From assembly GCA_011523515.1 (NCBI GenBank), contig WTGO01000112.1:1-45874 (forward strand): 45,874 nt of DNA, given 5' to 3'. Within the stretch, counting starts at the first letter, position 1. The number at the start of each line of letters is the position of its first letter. This stretch comes from Chloroflexota bacterium. GTDB taxonomy: Bacteria > Chloroflexota > Anaerolineae > Aggregatilineales > Phototrophicaceae. A program made the position numbers and the translations under genes. Positions 18,759 through 27,424 of the stretch are shown here, one piece after another. The notes below the pieces were generated by a model. The model had not been told where the DNA came from. It ran no database searches and saw only the letters and a program-made list of their open reading frames with translations.

Positions 18759-18848
18759 GCAATGTCCCTCTGCTGGTGTCATCGTGAATCGGTCGAACAC
18801 GACCTCATTATGCCGGGTTAGTGTATGACCAACGTCAGAATTGGGGGC

Positions 18849-18854
18849 ATTATA
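18849..18854 (-). promoter_or_regulatory. Candidate -10 element for grpE-dnaK
   Basis: Read on the minus strand this is a perfect TATAAT, placed just after the hrcA terminator and about 90 nt before grpE. No -35 match is visible at 16-18 bp, so it may need an activator or another sigma factor. Confidence 0.4.
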
Positions 18855-18860
18855 GTCAGG

Positions 18861-18884
18861 AAAAGGGCGCTTTTCGAGGCGCCC
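18861..18884 (-). terminator. Intrinsic terminator after hrcA
   Basis: On the minus strand GGGCGC and GCGCCC (18879-18884 with 18865-18870, 8-nt loop) are followed by TTTT (18864-18861). It lies 19 nt past the hrcA stop and would separate hrcA from grpE-dnaK. Confidence 0.7.
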
Positions 18885-18902
18885 GAAAAAGTCTTACAAA
18901 GA

Positions 18903-19994
18903 TTATATGTTTAGCTGCTCCGCATCTTCACCATTGTCTTGGTATAGCGTCGCCAGCATATTCGTCATCAAATTGGAAACGTAGCGCACGGTGCTGATGG
19001 CGTGACCGTAATTGATGTGCGTCGGGCCCAAAACGCCCACCGCGCCGCTCATCCTGTCGGGGTCGCCGTAACGGCTGAGCACGACGCTGGTTCGGCTCAG
19101 GTTCTCGTAGCGTCCATCGCCGGCGATCACCACTTGCACATCCGCCGCGTCGCCGTCGGCTGGCGGCAGCCGATCGAGCAATTCGGTCAGCAACGCGTTG
19201 AGCACGGTGTGCTCCTCCAGGATGCGGATCGCTTGCTGCGCGCCTTCCTCGTCAGCAAAATTGTCCATGATCCGGCTAAGCCCATCGCGATATATATAGC
19301 GCGCCCGATTATTGTCCACATTTTCGATCAACTCGGCTGTCAGTTCGGCCACTTCCCGCTCCAGCATAGGCAGATTGATGCTGCGCAGGCGCACCTGTCG
19401 CGCGCCCAGATCGGCGCAGGTTTCGTTGACGCGTTTCGCTGCCTCGCCCAGCTTGACCTGCGGAACCGGCTCGGCCAGGGTCAGCATCCGCTGATGTACG
19501 CTGCCGCTATTCAGCACCAGCACCATCAGCGCCAGCCGGCCTTGTATGGAGATGAGCTCGACGTGCTTGAAGGAATTGGCCTGCGATACCGGCGGCGTGA
19601 CGATCGACGCGGTCTGAATCGAGCGGGCCAAGAGCGCGGCGGTGCGCCGCATCCATTGCTCCATGCCGCTCTGCAGCGTCCCGACCCGCTCCGATATATG
19701 GCTCTGCTCACGACGTGTCAAACTGCGCGTTTGCAGCAGGCGGCGCACAAAATAGCGAAATCCGGCTGCTGTCGGCACGCGCCCGGCCGAGGTATGCGGC
19801 GCGGCGATATAGCCCAGTTCTTCCAGCTGCGCCATTTCATTGCGTACGGTCGCGGAGCTGATGTTGAGCTGAAAATTCTTGACCAGATGCCGAGAACCAA
19901 CCGGCTCCGGTTTATCGGAGTAAGCCTGCACGATGCAGGTGAGAATATCTTCCTGACGGCTACTAAGGCTGGGCAACTGACGCTCGTCACTCAC
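18903..19994 (-). CDS. hrcA: Heat-inducible transcription repressor HrcA
   Basis: A 363-residue HrcA, the repressor of class I heat-shock operons. The N-terminal winged helix is clear: LSSRQEDILTCIVQAYSDKPEPVGSRHLVK, then SSATVRNEMAQLEELGYIAAPHTSAGRVPT (residues about 10-75). The rest is the GAF-like regulatory domain with the family end VGVLGPTHINYGHAISTVRYVSN. Its usual operator is CIRCE, but I see no CIRCE upstream of hrcA, grpE or dnaK here. It is divergent from trxA and is followed by its own terminator. Confidence 0.96.
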   Translation of the reverse strand: MSDERQLPSLSSRQEDILTCIVQAYSDKPEPVGSRHLVKNFQLNISSATVRNEMAQLEELGYIAAPHTSAGRVPTAAGFRYFVRRLLQTRSLTRREQSHISERVGTLQSGMEQWMRRTAALLARSIQTASIVTPPVSQANSFKHVELISIQGRLALMVLVLNSGSVHQRMLTLAEPVPQVKLGEAAKRVNETCADLGARQVRLRSINLPMLEREVAELTAELIENVDNNRARYIYRDGLSRIMDNFADEEGAQQAIRILEEHTVLNALLTELLDRLPPADGDAADVQVVIAGDGRYENLSRTSVVLSRYGDPDRMSGAVGVLGPTHINYGHAISTVRYVSNLMTNMLATLYQDNGEDAEQLNI

Positions 19995-20206
19995 GGCAAC
20001 TCATGGCGAACCAGAATTCGGACTCAATGCGCGCTGAATAAATGCTATCATGCGTCCGGTGTTATGACAATTTGGCAATCGCGATTGGCCGCGGGGCGGA
20101 GGCGCAAACGTTAGCGTCATCTCTGCGCCTTTACCGATGTCTCAAATGAAGTTCTGATGTAAGATGGCGCGCGGGCTAATCGTCCAAATCATAGACAATT
20201 GAAACA

Positions 20207-20231
20207 GGGATTTGGGCAGTTGCGCAATCCC
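20207..20231 (+). promoter_or_regulatory. Hairpin in the trxA leader
   Basis: GGGATT (20207-20212) pairs with AATCCC (20226-20231), and inner TTG/CAA and GC pairs close an AGTT loop. It ends 10 nt before the AGGAGA of trxA. A role in expression is only a guess. Confidence 0.3.
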
Positions 20232-20256
20232 GCAAAATCACAGGAGACAAATACAA

Positions 20257-20583
20257 ATGGGCGCGAAGACCTTCGATGTCAACAAAGACGAATTCCAAAG
20301 CGAAGTGCTGGACAGCAGTACGCCGGTGCTGGTCGATTTCTGGGCGGAGTGGTGCGGACCCTGCAAGATGATCGCCCCAATCGTCGATGAAATCGCGACC
20401 GAATATGAAGGCAAGCTGCGTGTCGCCAAAGTCGACGCCGATGAAAATCAGGAAATCTTGATGAACTACGGCATCATGGGCATCCCGACTTTGATCCTCT
20501 TCAAAGGCGGCGAAGCGGTCGAACGCATTACCGGCTTCAAGCCCAAAGGCAAAATCGTCAGCCAGCTGGCCGTGCACATCTAG
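20257..20583 (+). CDS. trxA: Thioredoxin
   Basis: A 108-residue thioredoxin with the active site WAEWCGPCKM near residue 30 and the conserved cis-proline in IMGIPTLILFKGG near 73. It is a cytoplasmic protein disulfide reductase that works with thioredoxin reductase, which is not in this window. The frame extends upstream to 20212, but ATG 20257 has AGGAGA (20242-20247) 9 nt before it and gives the normal length. It is transcribed away from hrcA and is followed by a strong terminator, so it is probably monocistronic. Confidence 0.96.
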   Translation: MGAKTFDVNKDEFQSEVLDSSTPVLVDFWAEWCGPCKMIAPIVDEIATEYEGKLRVAKVDADENQEILMNYGIMGIPTLILFKGGEAVERITGFKPKGKIVSQLAVHI

Positions 20584-20604
20584 AACGCTTGGAGGCGCAT
20601 GCAT

Positions 20605-20638
20605 AACGCTCATCGAAACTCGGTGAGCGTTTTTCTTT
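20605..20638 (+). terminator. Intrinsic terminator after trxA
   Basis: A 12-bp stem with one T-G wobble (20605-20616 with 20620-20631, AAC loop) is followed by TTTCTTT (20632-20638). It ends the trxA transcript 22 nt after the stop codon. Confidence 0.85.
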
Positions 20639-20765
20639 GCTCGGCCGCGCTGGCAATGCGCTTGATTGCCAACGCCTGTGGCGCCGCCATTGACACTATC
20701 CCGCCGCTTGAACCTGCTGGTATCATCGGCCGTAGCCCCGCTGCGACTAGCCAACTGGAGTTGCC

Positions 20766-21848
20766 GTGAAGCAGATGCAAATGACCAATTTGGTGAAAGT
20801 CCCCGGCGCGAAGTTCCACCCGGAACCGGTTCCCGAGACCGACGCGGAAGAGGTGCAGCAATCCTCGACCATGCGCTTCGGCTCCATGAAAGTCTTCTGT
20901 GGCAGCGCCTCGCAAGCGCTGGGCGGCGAGATCGTCGATTACATCTGCAGCGTATCAGAATACAACCTTAAGTCGGGCGTCTACACGCGCGCGGTCTTCT
21001 CCAACGAGAACATCTTCATCAAGCTGGAAGAAAGCGTCCGCGGCAAGGATGTCTACCTGGTGCAGACCATGGCCTCGCCGGTGCACGACAACTTCATGGA
21101 AATGCTGATCATGATCGACGCGCTGAAGCGGGATTCCGCCTGGCGCATCAATCTCGTCGTTCCTTATATGAGCTACACTCGTTCGGACAAGAAAGACCAG
21201 CCGCGGGTGCCGATTACCGCCCGCTTGATCGCCAATATCATCGAGATCGCGGGCGTCGATCGCTACATGACGGTTGATCTGCACTCGGGCCAGATTCAAG
21301 GCTTCTTCAACATCCCGGGCGATGCGCTGACCGCTTTCCACCTTCTGACCGATTACGTAATCCAAAAGATAAATGCCGGCGAATTGGAGGACCTGGTCGT
21401 GGTGGCGACGGACCTGGGCTTCGCCAAGCAAGGGCGAAATTGGGCGGAAACACTGGGCGTGCCGCTGGCATTTGTGGAAAAGCGGCGCGTCGGCAATGGA
21501 GAGAATCCGCGGGCGCTTTCACTGATTGGCAGCGTCGAGGGCAAGCATGTGTTGCTGGTGGACGATGAAGTGAACACAGCCGGTAGCGTGGTGAGCGCCG
21601 TTAATGTGGTACGCGAATATGGCGCGCGCGATGTGCTCTTCGCCTTCACGCACCCCTTCTTCTCCGAAGCGGCCTATGAGCGCTTTGCCGGGCTCGATCT
21701 GCGCGAAATCATCTTCACCAATACCTTGCCAATCCCGGCTGACAAGAGACTGCCCAATATGACCGTGCTCTCCATCGCGCCTTTGCTGGGCGAGGTGATC
21801 CTGCGCGCCCATGAAGGCAGAAGCGTCGGCGCCTTGTTCAATGAATGA
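20766..21848 (+). CDS. prs: Ribose-phosphate diphosphokinase (PRPP synthetase)
   Basis: A 360-residue enzyme making PRPP from ribose 5-phosphate and ATP for nucleotide, His and Trp synthesis. The body starts at MKVFCGSASQALG near residue 41. The catalytic flexible-loop region is VPYMSYTRSDKKDQPRVPIT (usual form PYfgYaRqDrk), and the PRPP loop is VLLVDDEVNTAGS. The end VLSIAPLLGEVILRAHEGRSV is typical of class I enzymes. The start is GTG 20766 with GGAG 5 nt upstream. This gives an N-terminal extension of about 40 residues over most family members; an internal ATG (residue 36) would give the standard length but has no clear ribosome binding site. It overlaps the next gene by 8 nt. Confidence 0.93.
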   Translation: MKQMQMTNLVKVPGAKFHPEPVPETDAEEVQQSSTMRFGSMKVFCGSASQALGGEIVDYICSVSEYNLKSGVYTRAVFSNENIFIKLEESVRGKDVYLVQTMASPVHDNFMEMLIMIDALKRDSAWRINLVVPYMSYTRSDKKDQPRVPITARLIANIIEIAGVDRYMTVDLHSGQIQGFFNIPGDALTAFHLLTDYVIQKINAGELEDLVVVATDLGFAKQGRNWAETLGVPLAFVEKRRVGNGENPRALSLIGSVEGKHVLLVDDEVNTAGSVVSAVNVVREYGARDVLFAFTHPFFSEAAYERFAGLDLREIIFTNTLPIPADKRLPNMTVLSIAPLLGEVILRAHEGRSVGALFNE

Positions 21849-22557
21849 GGCCGATGGCGCCGCCCCTCCTGACATAGGCGAATCTGTCCCGGCGATTTCT
21901 ACCGCTGGGGTCGTGTTTAGCGCTGCCGGCTTTCTGGCGCTGCTGACCATACTCTATGCGCTGGTCAACCGCGTCGGCATTGATGAATTGCAACTGATGA
22001 TTGCTGATGCCGGCTTTTGGGGGCCGCTGCTCTTCGTCGGCATCAAGGCGCTGACTTTTACATTCGCGCCGCTTTCCGCCGGTCCCATACAATTCGCCTC
22101 CGGAATCCTCTTCGGCGTGATTCCAGGCACGCTGTATTCTGTGCTGGGCGAGGTCATCGGCGGCACGATCAACGTGCTTATCGCGCGGCAATTGGGCCGA
22201 CGGATCGTCGCCCGTTTCGTAGGGGCTGCGGCATTGCGGCGCGTCGACAGCTTCTACGAGCGTCACCTTGACGATTGGAAGTCTCTGCTCGCCGCGCGTC
22301 TGCTGTTGTTTTCGGTCTACGACTTCATCAGTTACGCCGTCGGTTTCGGCAAGATCAGGCTTATGGTTTACGTGGTCGTGTCTTTCATCGGCGGCCTGCT
22401 GCCTACCTACATCTTTGTCTTGATTGGCAGCCAGGCGGCGCAGAATCAGGATGTATTGCTGCTGCTTTACGCCGGCGCGGCGATTCTGTTTGTCGCCTTC
22501 GTTTTATTCCGGCGTCCGGTGTCCGCGCTGTTCGCAAAGCTGCACAATAGACTCTGA
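21841..22557 (+). CDS. TVP38/TMEM64 (VTT/DedA-like) family membrane protein
   Basis: A 238-residue integral membrane protein with about six hydrophobic segments. The VTT-domain features are present: PIQFASGILFGVIPGTLYSVLGEVIGGTINVLIARQLGRR near the middle and LLFSVYDFISYAVGFGKIRL further on, with re-entrant-loop-like glycines. Relatives include DedA and human TMEM64/TMEM41B, some of which move or scramble lipids. The bacterial role is not settled. The ATG at 21841 overlaps the prs stop (ATGAATGA), so it is probably translationally coupled with prs; a start 30 nt earlier is possible. No functional link to PRPP is obvious. Confidence 0.8.
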   Translation: MNEADGAAPPDIGESVPAISTAGVVFSAAGFLALLTILYALVNRVGIDELQLMIADAGFWGPLLFVGIKALTFTFAPLSAGPIQFASGILFGVIPGTLYSVLGEVIGGTINVLIARQLGRRIVARFVGAAALRRVDSFYERHLDDWKSLLAARLLLFSVYDFISYAVGFGKIRLMVYVVVSFIGGLLPTYIFVLIGSQAAQNQDVLLLLYAGAAILFVAFVLFRRPVSALFAKLHNRL

Positions 22558-22600
22558 TCAGTCGAGCCGGGTGTTCAGCGGTCAACTGCCTCAGGCGCTA

Positions 22601-22609
22601 TGTTATAAT
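22601..22609 (+). promoter_or_regulatory. Extended -10 promoter of secA
   Basis: TGTTATAAT is a perfect extended -10 element. The -35 region is poor. Transcription would start near 22616, giving a leader of about 30 nt before the secA ATG. Confidence 0.6.
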
Positions 22610-22646
22610 CGGCTTTAGCACAGCATCCGCTATCGCGCGAGGATTT

Positions 22647-25454
22647 ATGTTTCGCAACATCGTCAAGAAGGTTTTCGGCGACCCCATGGAAAAGGCGCTA
22701 TCGGGCTACCAGGAGACGGTAGACCAAATCAACGCGCTTGAGCCGGCCATGCAGCGGCTCGGCGACGAGCAGATGAAAGCTAAAACAGCCGGATTCAAGT
22801 CTCAGCTGCAGAACGGCGCCGACTCTGAAGACGTGCTGGTTGAGGCTTTCGCCCTCGTCCGCGAGGCATCAGTGCGCGCCATCGGCTTGCGCCACTACGA
22901 CGTGCAGCTCATCGGCGGTATCGTCTTGCACGAGGGGCGAATCGCCGAGATGAAGACCGGCGAAGGCAAGACCCTGGTCGCTACACTCCCGCTCTACCTC
23001 AACGCCTTGATCGGGCGGGGCGCTCATCTGGTGACGCCCAACGATTACTTGAGCAAACACGGCTTGCAATTTATGGGGCCGATTTATCATCTGCTCGGCT
23101 TGTCCGCGGCTGTGATCCAGAATACCGGCGGCGGGCCTGACAGCGGCTCTTTTCTCTTTGACCCGAGTTTCATTTCCGATGACGCGCGCTATCAGAACCT
23201 GCGCCCGATCAGCCGGCGCGACGCCTATCGGGCCGATATCCTCTATGGCACCAACAACGAATTCGGCTTCGATTATCTGCGCGACAATATGGCGCTGACT
23301 CACGACCGGTTGGTCCAGCGCGAATTGCGCTACGCCATCGTTGACGAGGTCGACAATATCTTGATCGATGAAGCGCGCACGCCGCTGATCATCTCCGGCC
23401 CTTCGGATGAACCCTCCGACTTTTATCGCCGCTTCGCCTCCATCGTCAAGCGCTTGAAGATCAGTGGCGAAGACAGCGTCGAGGCGGAAGAGCCCAACGG
23501 CGACTATGTGCTTGATATCAAAGACCGCATCGTATACCTGACTGAGCGCGGCGTCGAAAAGGTCGAGGGCGCCTTGGGCGTCGCTCAGCTCTATCACCCA
23601 GATAACGCAGAAATGCTGCCCTATCTCGACAACTGCCTGCGCGCGCAGACTTTGTTCGAGAAGGACAAAGAGTACATCGTGCAGAATGGCGAGGTCGTCA
23701 TTGTCGATGACTTTACCGGGCGCCTCATGCCGGGCCGCCGCTTCTCCGAAGGACTGCATCAAGCCATTGAAGCCAAGGAAGGTGTGCAGATCCGGCGTGA
23801 GAACATCACGATGGCGACCATCACCTTCCAGAATTTCTTCCGCATGTATGACAAACTCGCCGGCATGACGGGCACCGCGCTCACCGAAGCCGAGGAGTTC
23901 GAGAAGACATACGAGTTGGATGTCGTGCCCATCCCGACGCACCGCCAGGTGATCCGCGCCGACGAAAATGACCTGATTTACGTCAATGAAACAGCGAAAT
24001 GGAATGCAATCGTACAGGCGATAAAACAGCGAAACGAACGCAATCAGCCTATTCTGGTCGGTACTGTCGCGGTCGAGACCTCGGAGCGGCTCAGCACTTA
24101 TCTCCACAAAGCCGATATCAAGCACGAAGTCCTGAATGCCAAGCAGCACGAAAAAGAAGCCGAAATTATCACGCAGGCGGGGCGACCGGGCTCCGTCACC
24201 ATCGCCACCAATATGGCCGGCCGCGGCGTCGATATTTTGCTGGGCGGCAATCCCGAAGGTCTGGCTCGCGCGGCCTTGCGCCGACAAGGCGTAGATCTCA
24301 CGGCCGCCAGCGACTCACAGTGGCGCAAAGCCGTCGTGGAAGCCGAAACAATGGTCGAGCGAGATCGGCAAGTGGTGCTGGATGCCGGCGGGCTTTTCGT
24401 GCTGGGCACGGAACGCCATGAGGCGCGCCGCATCGACAACCAGCTGCGCGGCCGCTCCGGCCGGCAGGGCGACCCGGGCGAATCGCGCTTTTACTTGAGC
24501 CTCGACGACGACCTCATGCGCCGCTTCGCCAACGACAACGTCAAGCGCTTGATGAAGACCGCCGGCTTCCCCGAAGACGAAGCCATCGAACACGGCATGA
24601 TTAGCAAATCGATTGAGCAAGCGCAGGTCCGAGTCGAGGGTCACAACTTTGATATTCGCAAACGTGTCGTCGAATACGATGACGTCGTCAATCGCCAGCG
24701 CGAGATCATCTATGCGCAGCGTCTGGATTGGCTGGCCAAAGACGCCGACCGGCTGCACAGCGACTATCTGGCGATGATCAACGACCAGGTTGCCGCCGCG
24801 GTCGAGGATATTTTCGCCGCCGATTCGCAGGGCGAACACCTGGACGCCGCCGCAATGTATCAGCAGCTGGCTAGCAATGGCCTGCCGCTGCCGGAATCTG
24901 TCAGCGCCGACAACATCGATGATTCCGAACCGGAAGACCTGACTGCGGCGATCAGCGAGCACATCGGCGCGCTATTCGAGCAGAAGAAACTGATGCTCGA
25001 GGAGGCGCGCGAAGGTTTGATGGAAATTGCCGAGCGGCAGACGGTCATCCGCGCGCTCGATCATTACTGGCAGCGCCACTTGACCGATTTGGATATTTTG
25101 CGCGAAGGCATCGGCCTGCAGGCCATCGCGCAGAAAGATCCGCTGGTTGAGTATCAGCGACAAGGCTTTCAGATGTTCCGCGTGGTCGAAGACACTTATC
25201 AGCAGTTTGCCTCGCGCAACATTTTCTTGGTGCAGCCGGCTGTCGTGCAGACGCCGCAGCGCCGCCGGCAAATGCGCGAATACCGCCCGGATACCTTCAT
25301 GGGCAATACCGACCGTCCTGTGCAGCAGACTGTGCGCAAGAGCAACCAGCGGCCCGGCCGCAACAAACCCTGCTGGTGCGGCAGCGGCAAGAAATACAAG
25401 CATTGCCACATGCGCGAAGATCAGCTTTCGGGCAAGTTCCAGCAAGCCGGTTGA
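22647..25454 (+). CDS. secA: Preprotein translocase ATPase SecA
   Basis: A 935-residue motor that pushes preproteins through SecYEG. Walker A is MKTGEGKT near residue 102, and the DEAD-like motif is IVDEVDNILIDEARTPLIISG near 232. GRSGRQGDPGESRFYLSLDDDLM marks the second nucleotide-binding domain. The C-terminus has the SEC-C zinc motif CWCGSGKKYKHCH near residue 910, which binds SecB or ribosomes in other species. Length and motifs are those of an ordinary full SecA. GAGG lies 6-9 nt before the ATG. The next gene starts 13 nt after its stop. Confidence 0.98.
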   Translation: MFRNIVKKVFGDPMEKALSGYQETVDQINALEPAMQRLGDEQMKAKTAGFKSQLQNGADSEDVLVEAFALVREASVRAIGLRHYDVQLIGGIVLHEGRIAEMKTGEGKTLVATLPLYLNALIGRGAHLVTPNDYLSKHGLQFMGPIYHLLGLSAAVIQNTGGGPDSGSFLFDPSFISDDARYQNLRPISRRDAYRADILYGTNNEFGFDYLRDNMALTHDRLVQRELRYAIVDEVDNILIDEARTPLIISGPSDEPSDFYRRFASIVKRLKISGEDSVEAEEPNGDYVLDIKDRIVYLTERGVEKVEGALGVAQLYHPDNAEMLPYLDNCLRAQTLFEKDKEYIVQNGEVVIVDDFTGRLMPGRRFSEGLHQAIEAKEGVQIRRENITMATITFQNFFRMYDKLAGMTGTALTEAEEFEKTYELDVVPIPTHRQVIRADENDLIYVNETAKWNAIVQAIKQRNERNQPILVGTVAVETSERLSTYLHKADIKHEVLNAKQHEKEAEIITQAGRPGSVTIATNMAGRGVDILLGGNPEGLARAALRRQGVDLTAASDSQWRKAVVEAETMVERDRQVVLDAGGLFVLGTERHEARRIDNQLRGRSGRQGDPGESRFYLSLDDDLMRRFANDNVKRLMKTAGFPEDEAIEHGMISKSIEQAQVRVEGHNFDIRKRVVEYDDVVNRQREIIYAQRLDWLAKDADRLHSDYLAMINDQVAAAVEDIFAADSQGEHLDAAAMYQQLASNGLPLPESVSADNIDDSEPEDLTAAISEHIGALFEQKKLMLEEAREGLMEIAERQTVIRALDHYWQRHLTDLDILREGIGLQAIAQKDPLVEYQRQGFQMFRVVEDTYQQFASRNIFLVQPAVVQTPQRRRQMREYRPDTFMGNTDRPVQQTVRKSNQRPGRNKPCWCGSGKKYKHCHMREDQLSGKFQQAG

Positions 25455-25467
25455 CGCCGTATCTTTG

Positions 25468-26340
25468 ATGTTTCGCATCGGCCACATAGAAATCTACTTG
25501 TTTAATGACGCCACTACCTGGGTCGATCCGGGCGGCATTTTTGGCTTGGTGCCGCGCGCGCTTTGGTCGCGTTACCACGAGGCCGATACGCGCCACCTGG
25601 TTCAGACCGCCAATCATAATCTGCTGATCCGCGCCGCCGGACGAATCATCATCGTGGATACGGGCTACGGCAATTGCCTCAACGAGTCCCAGCGCAGGCG
25701 CGCCGGCATCACGCGCTTTGACGGCACGGCTCACGGCATGCAATCGCTCGGCATCGCGCCGGCTGATATCGACACGGTCGTGAACACGCACTTGCACAAC
25801 GACCACTGCACCGGCAACTTCCGGCTGACCGCCGGGGGCTCGCGCGAGCCGGCCTTCCCCAACGCTGAATATCTGGTGCAGCGCCGCGAATACGAAGATG
25901 CTATCCGCCCCAACGAACGCACGCGCGCTACCTACTTGCCGGACAATTACGTTCCGCTATTCGATTCGGGCCAGCTAAAGCTGCTCGAAGGGGACTGCGA
26001 AATCGCGCCCGGCATCAGCGCGCATATCACCCCCGGGCACACCCCCGCCCACATGAGCGTACGCATCGAGAGCGGCGGGCAGCAGGCCGCTTTTCTCTGC
26101 GACCTGGCCTCGCTGGCGGTGCAATTCGAGCGCCTGGCCTGGATGACCGCTTATGATGTCGAGCCGTTAGTGACGCTGGAGACCAAGCGCGACTGGCAGC
26201 AGTGGGCGCTGGAAACCGACGCGCTGCTGGTCTTTCCCCATGATGCGGTCAAACCCGTCGGCCGCCTGGTTACCGACGAACGCGGACGACCTGGTGTCCA
26301 GGCGGTACCGGTCGCTTACGACAATCCCGCCGATTGCTAG
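25468..26340 (+). CDS. Metallo-beta-lactamase fold hydrolase
   Basis: A 290-residue MBL-fold enzyme. The metal-binding motif HxHxDH is seen in VVNTHLHNDHCTGN near residue 108; other ligands are likely the His in TPGHTPAHMS near 190, the Asp in FLCDLAS near 212 and the His in VFPHDAV near 257. IIIVDTGYGN is the early strand. The layout resembles quorum-quenching lactonases and related hydrolases, but the substrate cannot be named. The ATG at 25468 is 13 nt after secA; the longer frame from 25147 is rejected because it overlaps secA. It converges on mutM. Confidence 0.8.
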   Translation: MFRIGHIEIYLFNDATTWVDPGGIFGLVPRALWSRYHEADTRHLVQTANHNLLIRAAGRIIIVDTGYGNCLNESQRRRAGITRFDGTAHGMQSLGIAPADIDTVVNTHLHNDHCTGNFRLTAGGSREPAFPNAEYLVQRREYEDAIRPNERTRATYLPDNYVPLFDSGQLKLLEGDCEIAPGISAHITPGHTPAHMSVRIESGGQQAAFLCDLASLAVQFERLAWMTAYDVEPLVTLETKRDWQQWALETDALLVFPHDAVKPVGRLVTDERGRPGVQAVPVAYDNPADC

Positions 26341-26386
26341 CACCTTGGTCAATCAGAACAGCAAAAGGCATACCGTCACGTAGAAT

Positions 26387-26448
26387 GAGTCACCCCTCCC
26401 TAATGCGTTGGGGAGGGGCCGGGGGTGGGTAGAAATGCGACCATCCCG
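26387..26448 (+). repeat. Hairpin/G-quadruplex intergenic repeat, copy 2
   Basis: Between the convergent MBL and mutM genes. An 11-bp stem (26393-26403 with 26408-26418, TGCG loop, one T-G wobble) is followed by more G runs. GGGG (26410), GGGG (26415), GGGGG (26421) and GGG (26427) with 1-2 base loops form a G-quadruplex motif. It shares GAGTCACCC at the start, GGGTAGAAA after the last G run and GCG.C.AT.CCG at the end with copy 1 at 5380-5442. No T tract follows, so it is not a standard terminator. Confidence 0.75.
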
Positions 26449-26461
26449 CTTTGGATTAGCC

Positions 26462-27286
26462 TCAGCGCGCTTCCGGCTGACACAGCGGGCAGAAGTGCGT
26501 CCCGCGCTGCGCCACGCGAGTCTTGTTGATCGCCGTGCCACATTGCCGGCAGGGCAGGCCGGCCCTGCCATAGACGAAAAAGTGATTCTGTGACTCGCCC
26601 TTTTGGCCGTCCGGCTTGCGATACCAGTTGATGCTGGCGCCCTCGTGTTCAATACCGGCGCCCAACGCGTCGCGAATAGTCTGCTGGAGCCGCGCGGACT
26701 GCGCGTCATTCAGCGTCCCGGCCGCTGCCACCGGATGAATGCCCGCGCGGAAAAGCGCCTCGTCGGCATAAATATTGCCCACACCCGCTACAATTTCCTG
26801 GTCCAGCAAATGCGCCTTGATCGCCCGTTTGCGCCCGTCCATGCCGGCGCGGAACGCTTCCAGGCTGAAGGCGTCGCTGAGCGGCTCCGGCCCCAGATGT
26901 CCCAGCAGGCTTGCGACGTCATTCGTCAAATAGACGCGCCCGAACTTGCGTACATCGGAAAAACGCAATTGCTGACCGCGGTCCAGGTCAAAGCGGACAT
27001 GCACCCAGCGGTCCGCCTCGCGCGTTGAATCGGCCGCCGCCACATATAGCCGGCCGGACATCTTAAGGTGTATGACCAGCGTATCGTGTTCAAGCTCGAC
27101 CAGAATATACTTGCCGCGCCGGTTGATTGCGCTGACCTCTTGCCCCGCGATGCGCGCAGCAAACTCAGCCGCGCCCGGGGAGTGAATCGTCGGCGACCAA
27201 TCATGCCACATATTGGCTATCCGCCGGCCGACCAGCGGCCCGCGCAATCCGCGAACGACTGTTTCAACTTCGGGTAATTCCGGCAT
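26462..27286 (-). CDS. mutM: Formamidopyrimidine-DNA glycosylase
   Basis: A 274-residue Fpg, which removes 8-oxoguanine and other oxidised purines and cuts the abasic site. The catalytic N-terminus MPELPEVETVVRGL gives Pro2 and Glu3; the catalytic Lys lies in HLKMSGRL near residue 60. LLDQEIVAGVGNIYADEALFRAGIHP is the helix-two-turn-helix. The zinc finger CRQCG...FCPLC closes the protein. The frame is open 57 codons upstream, but Pro2 must follow the start, which fixes the ATG at 27286. It is divergent from dnaE. Confidence 0.97.
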   Translation of the reverse strand: MPELPEVETVVRGLRGPLVGRRIANMWHDWSPTIHSPGAAEFAARIAGQEVSAINRRGKYILVELEHDTLVIHLKMSGRLYVAAADSTREADRWVHVRFDLDRGQQLRFSDVRKFGRVYLTNDVASLLGHLGPEPLSDAFSLEAFRAGMDGRKRAIKAHLLDQEIVAGVGNIYADEALFRAGIHPVAAAGTLNDAQSARLQQTIRDALGAGIEHEGASINWYRKPDGQKGESQNHFFVYGRAGLPCRQCGTAINKTRVAQRGTHFCPLCQPEAR

Positions 27287-27361
27287 TGGCTTCCCATCGT
27301 TTGGGTGGCCGAATCGTGAGCGCAATCTTCTGGATCCAGCCGAACGATTTGTCTTTGCGAA

Positions 27362-27370
27362 TGATATAAT
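27362..27370 (+). promoter_or_regulatory. Extended -10 promoter of dnaE
   Basis: TGATATAAT is a perfect extended -10 element without a good -35 box. Transcription would start near 27377, about 48 nt before the dnaE ATG. Confidence 0.6.
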
Positions 27371-27424
27371 ACGGCTATCCTTTCGCAAATTGAACCCATA
27401 GCGACGCCCACGGAAACTGACGCC

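Noticed and set aside
19002..20114. 370-codon plus-strand frame opposite hrcA
   Set aside because: Antisense shadow of the well-conserved hrcA gene, rich in His, Gln and Arg as such shadows are.
22869..24287. 472-codon open frame on the minus strand opposite secA
   Set aside because: It lies wholly inside secA, which is conserved throughout, and its product resembles nothing; it is a shadow of high third-position G+C.
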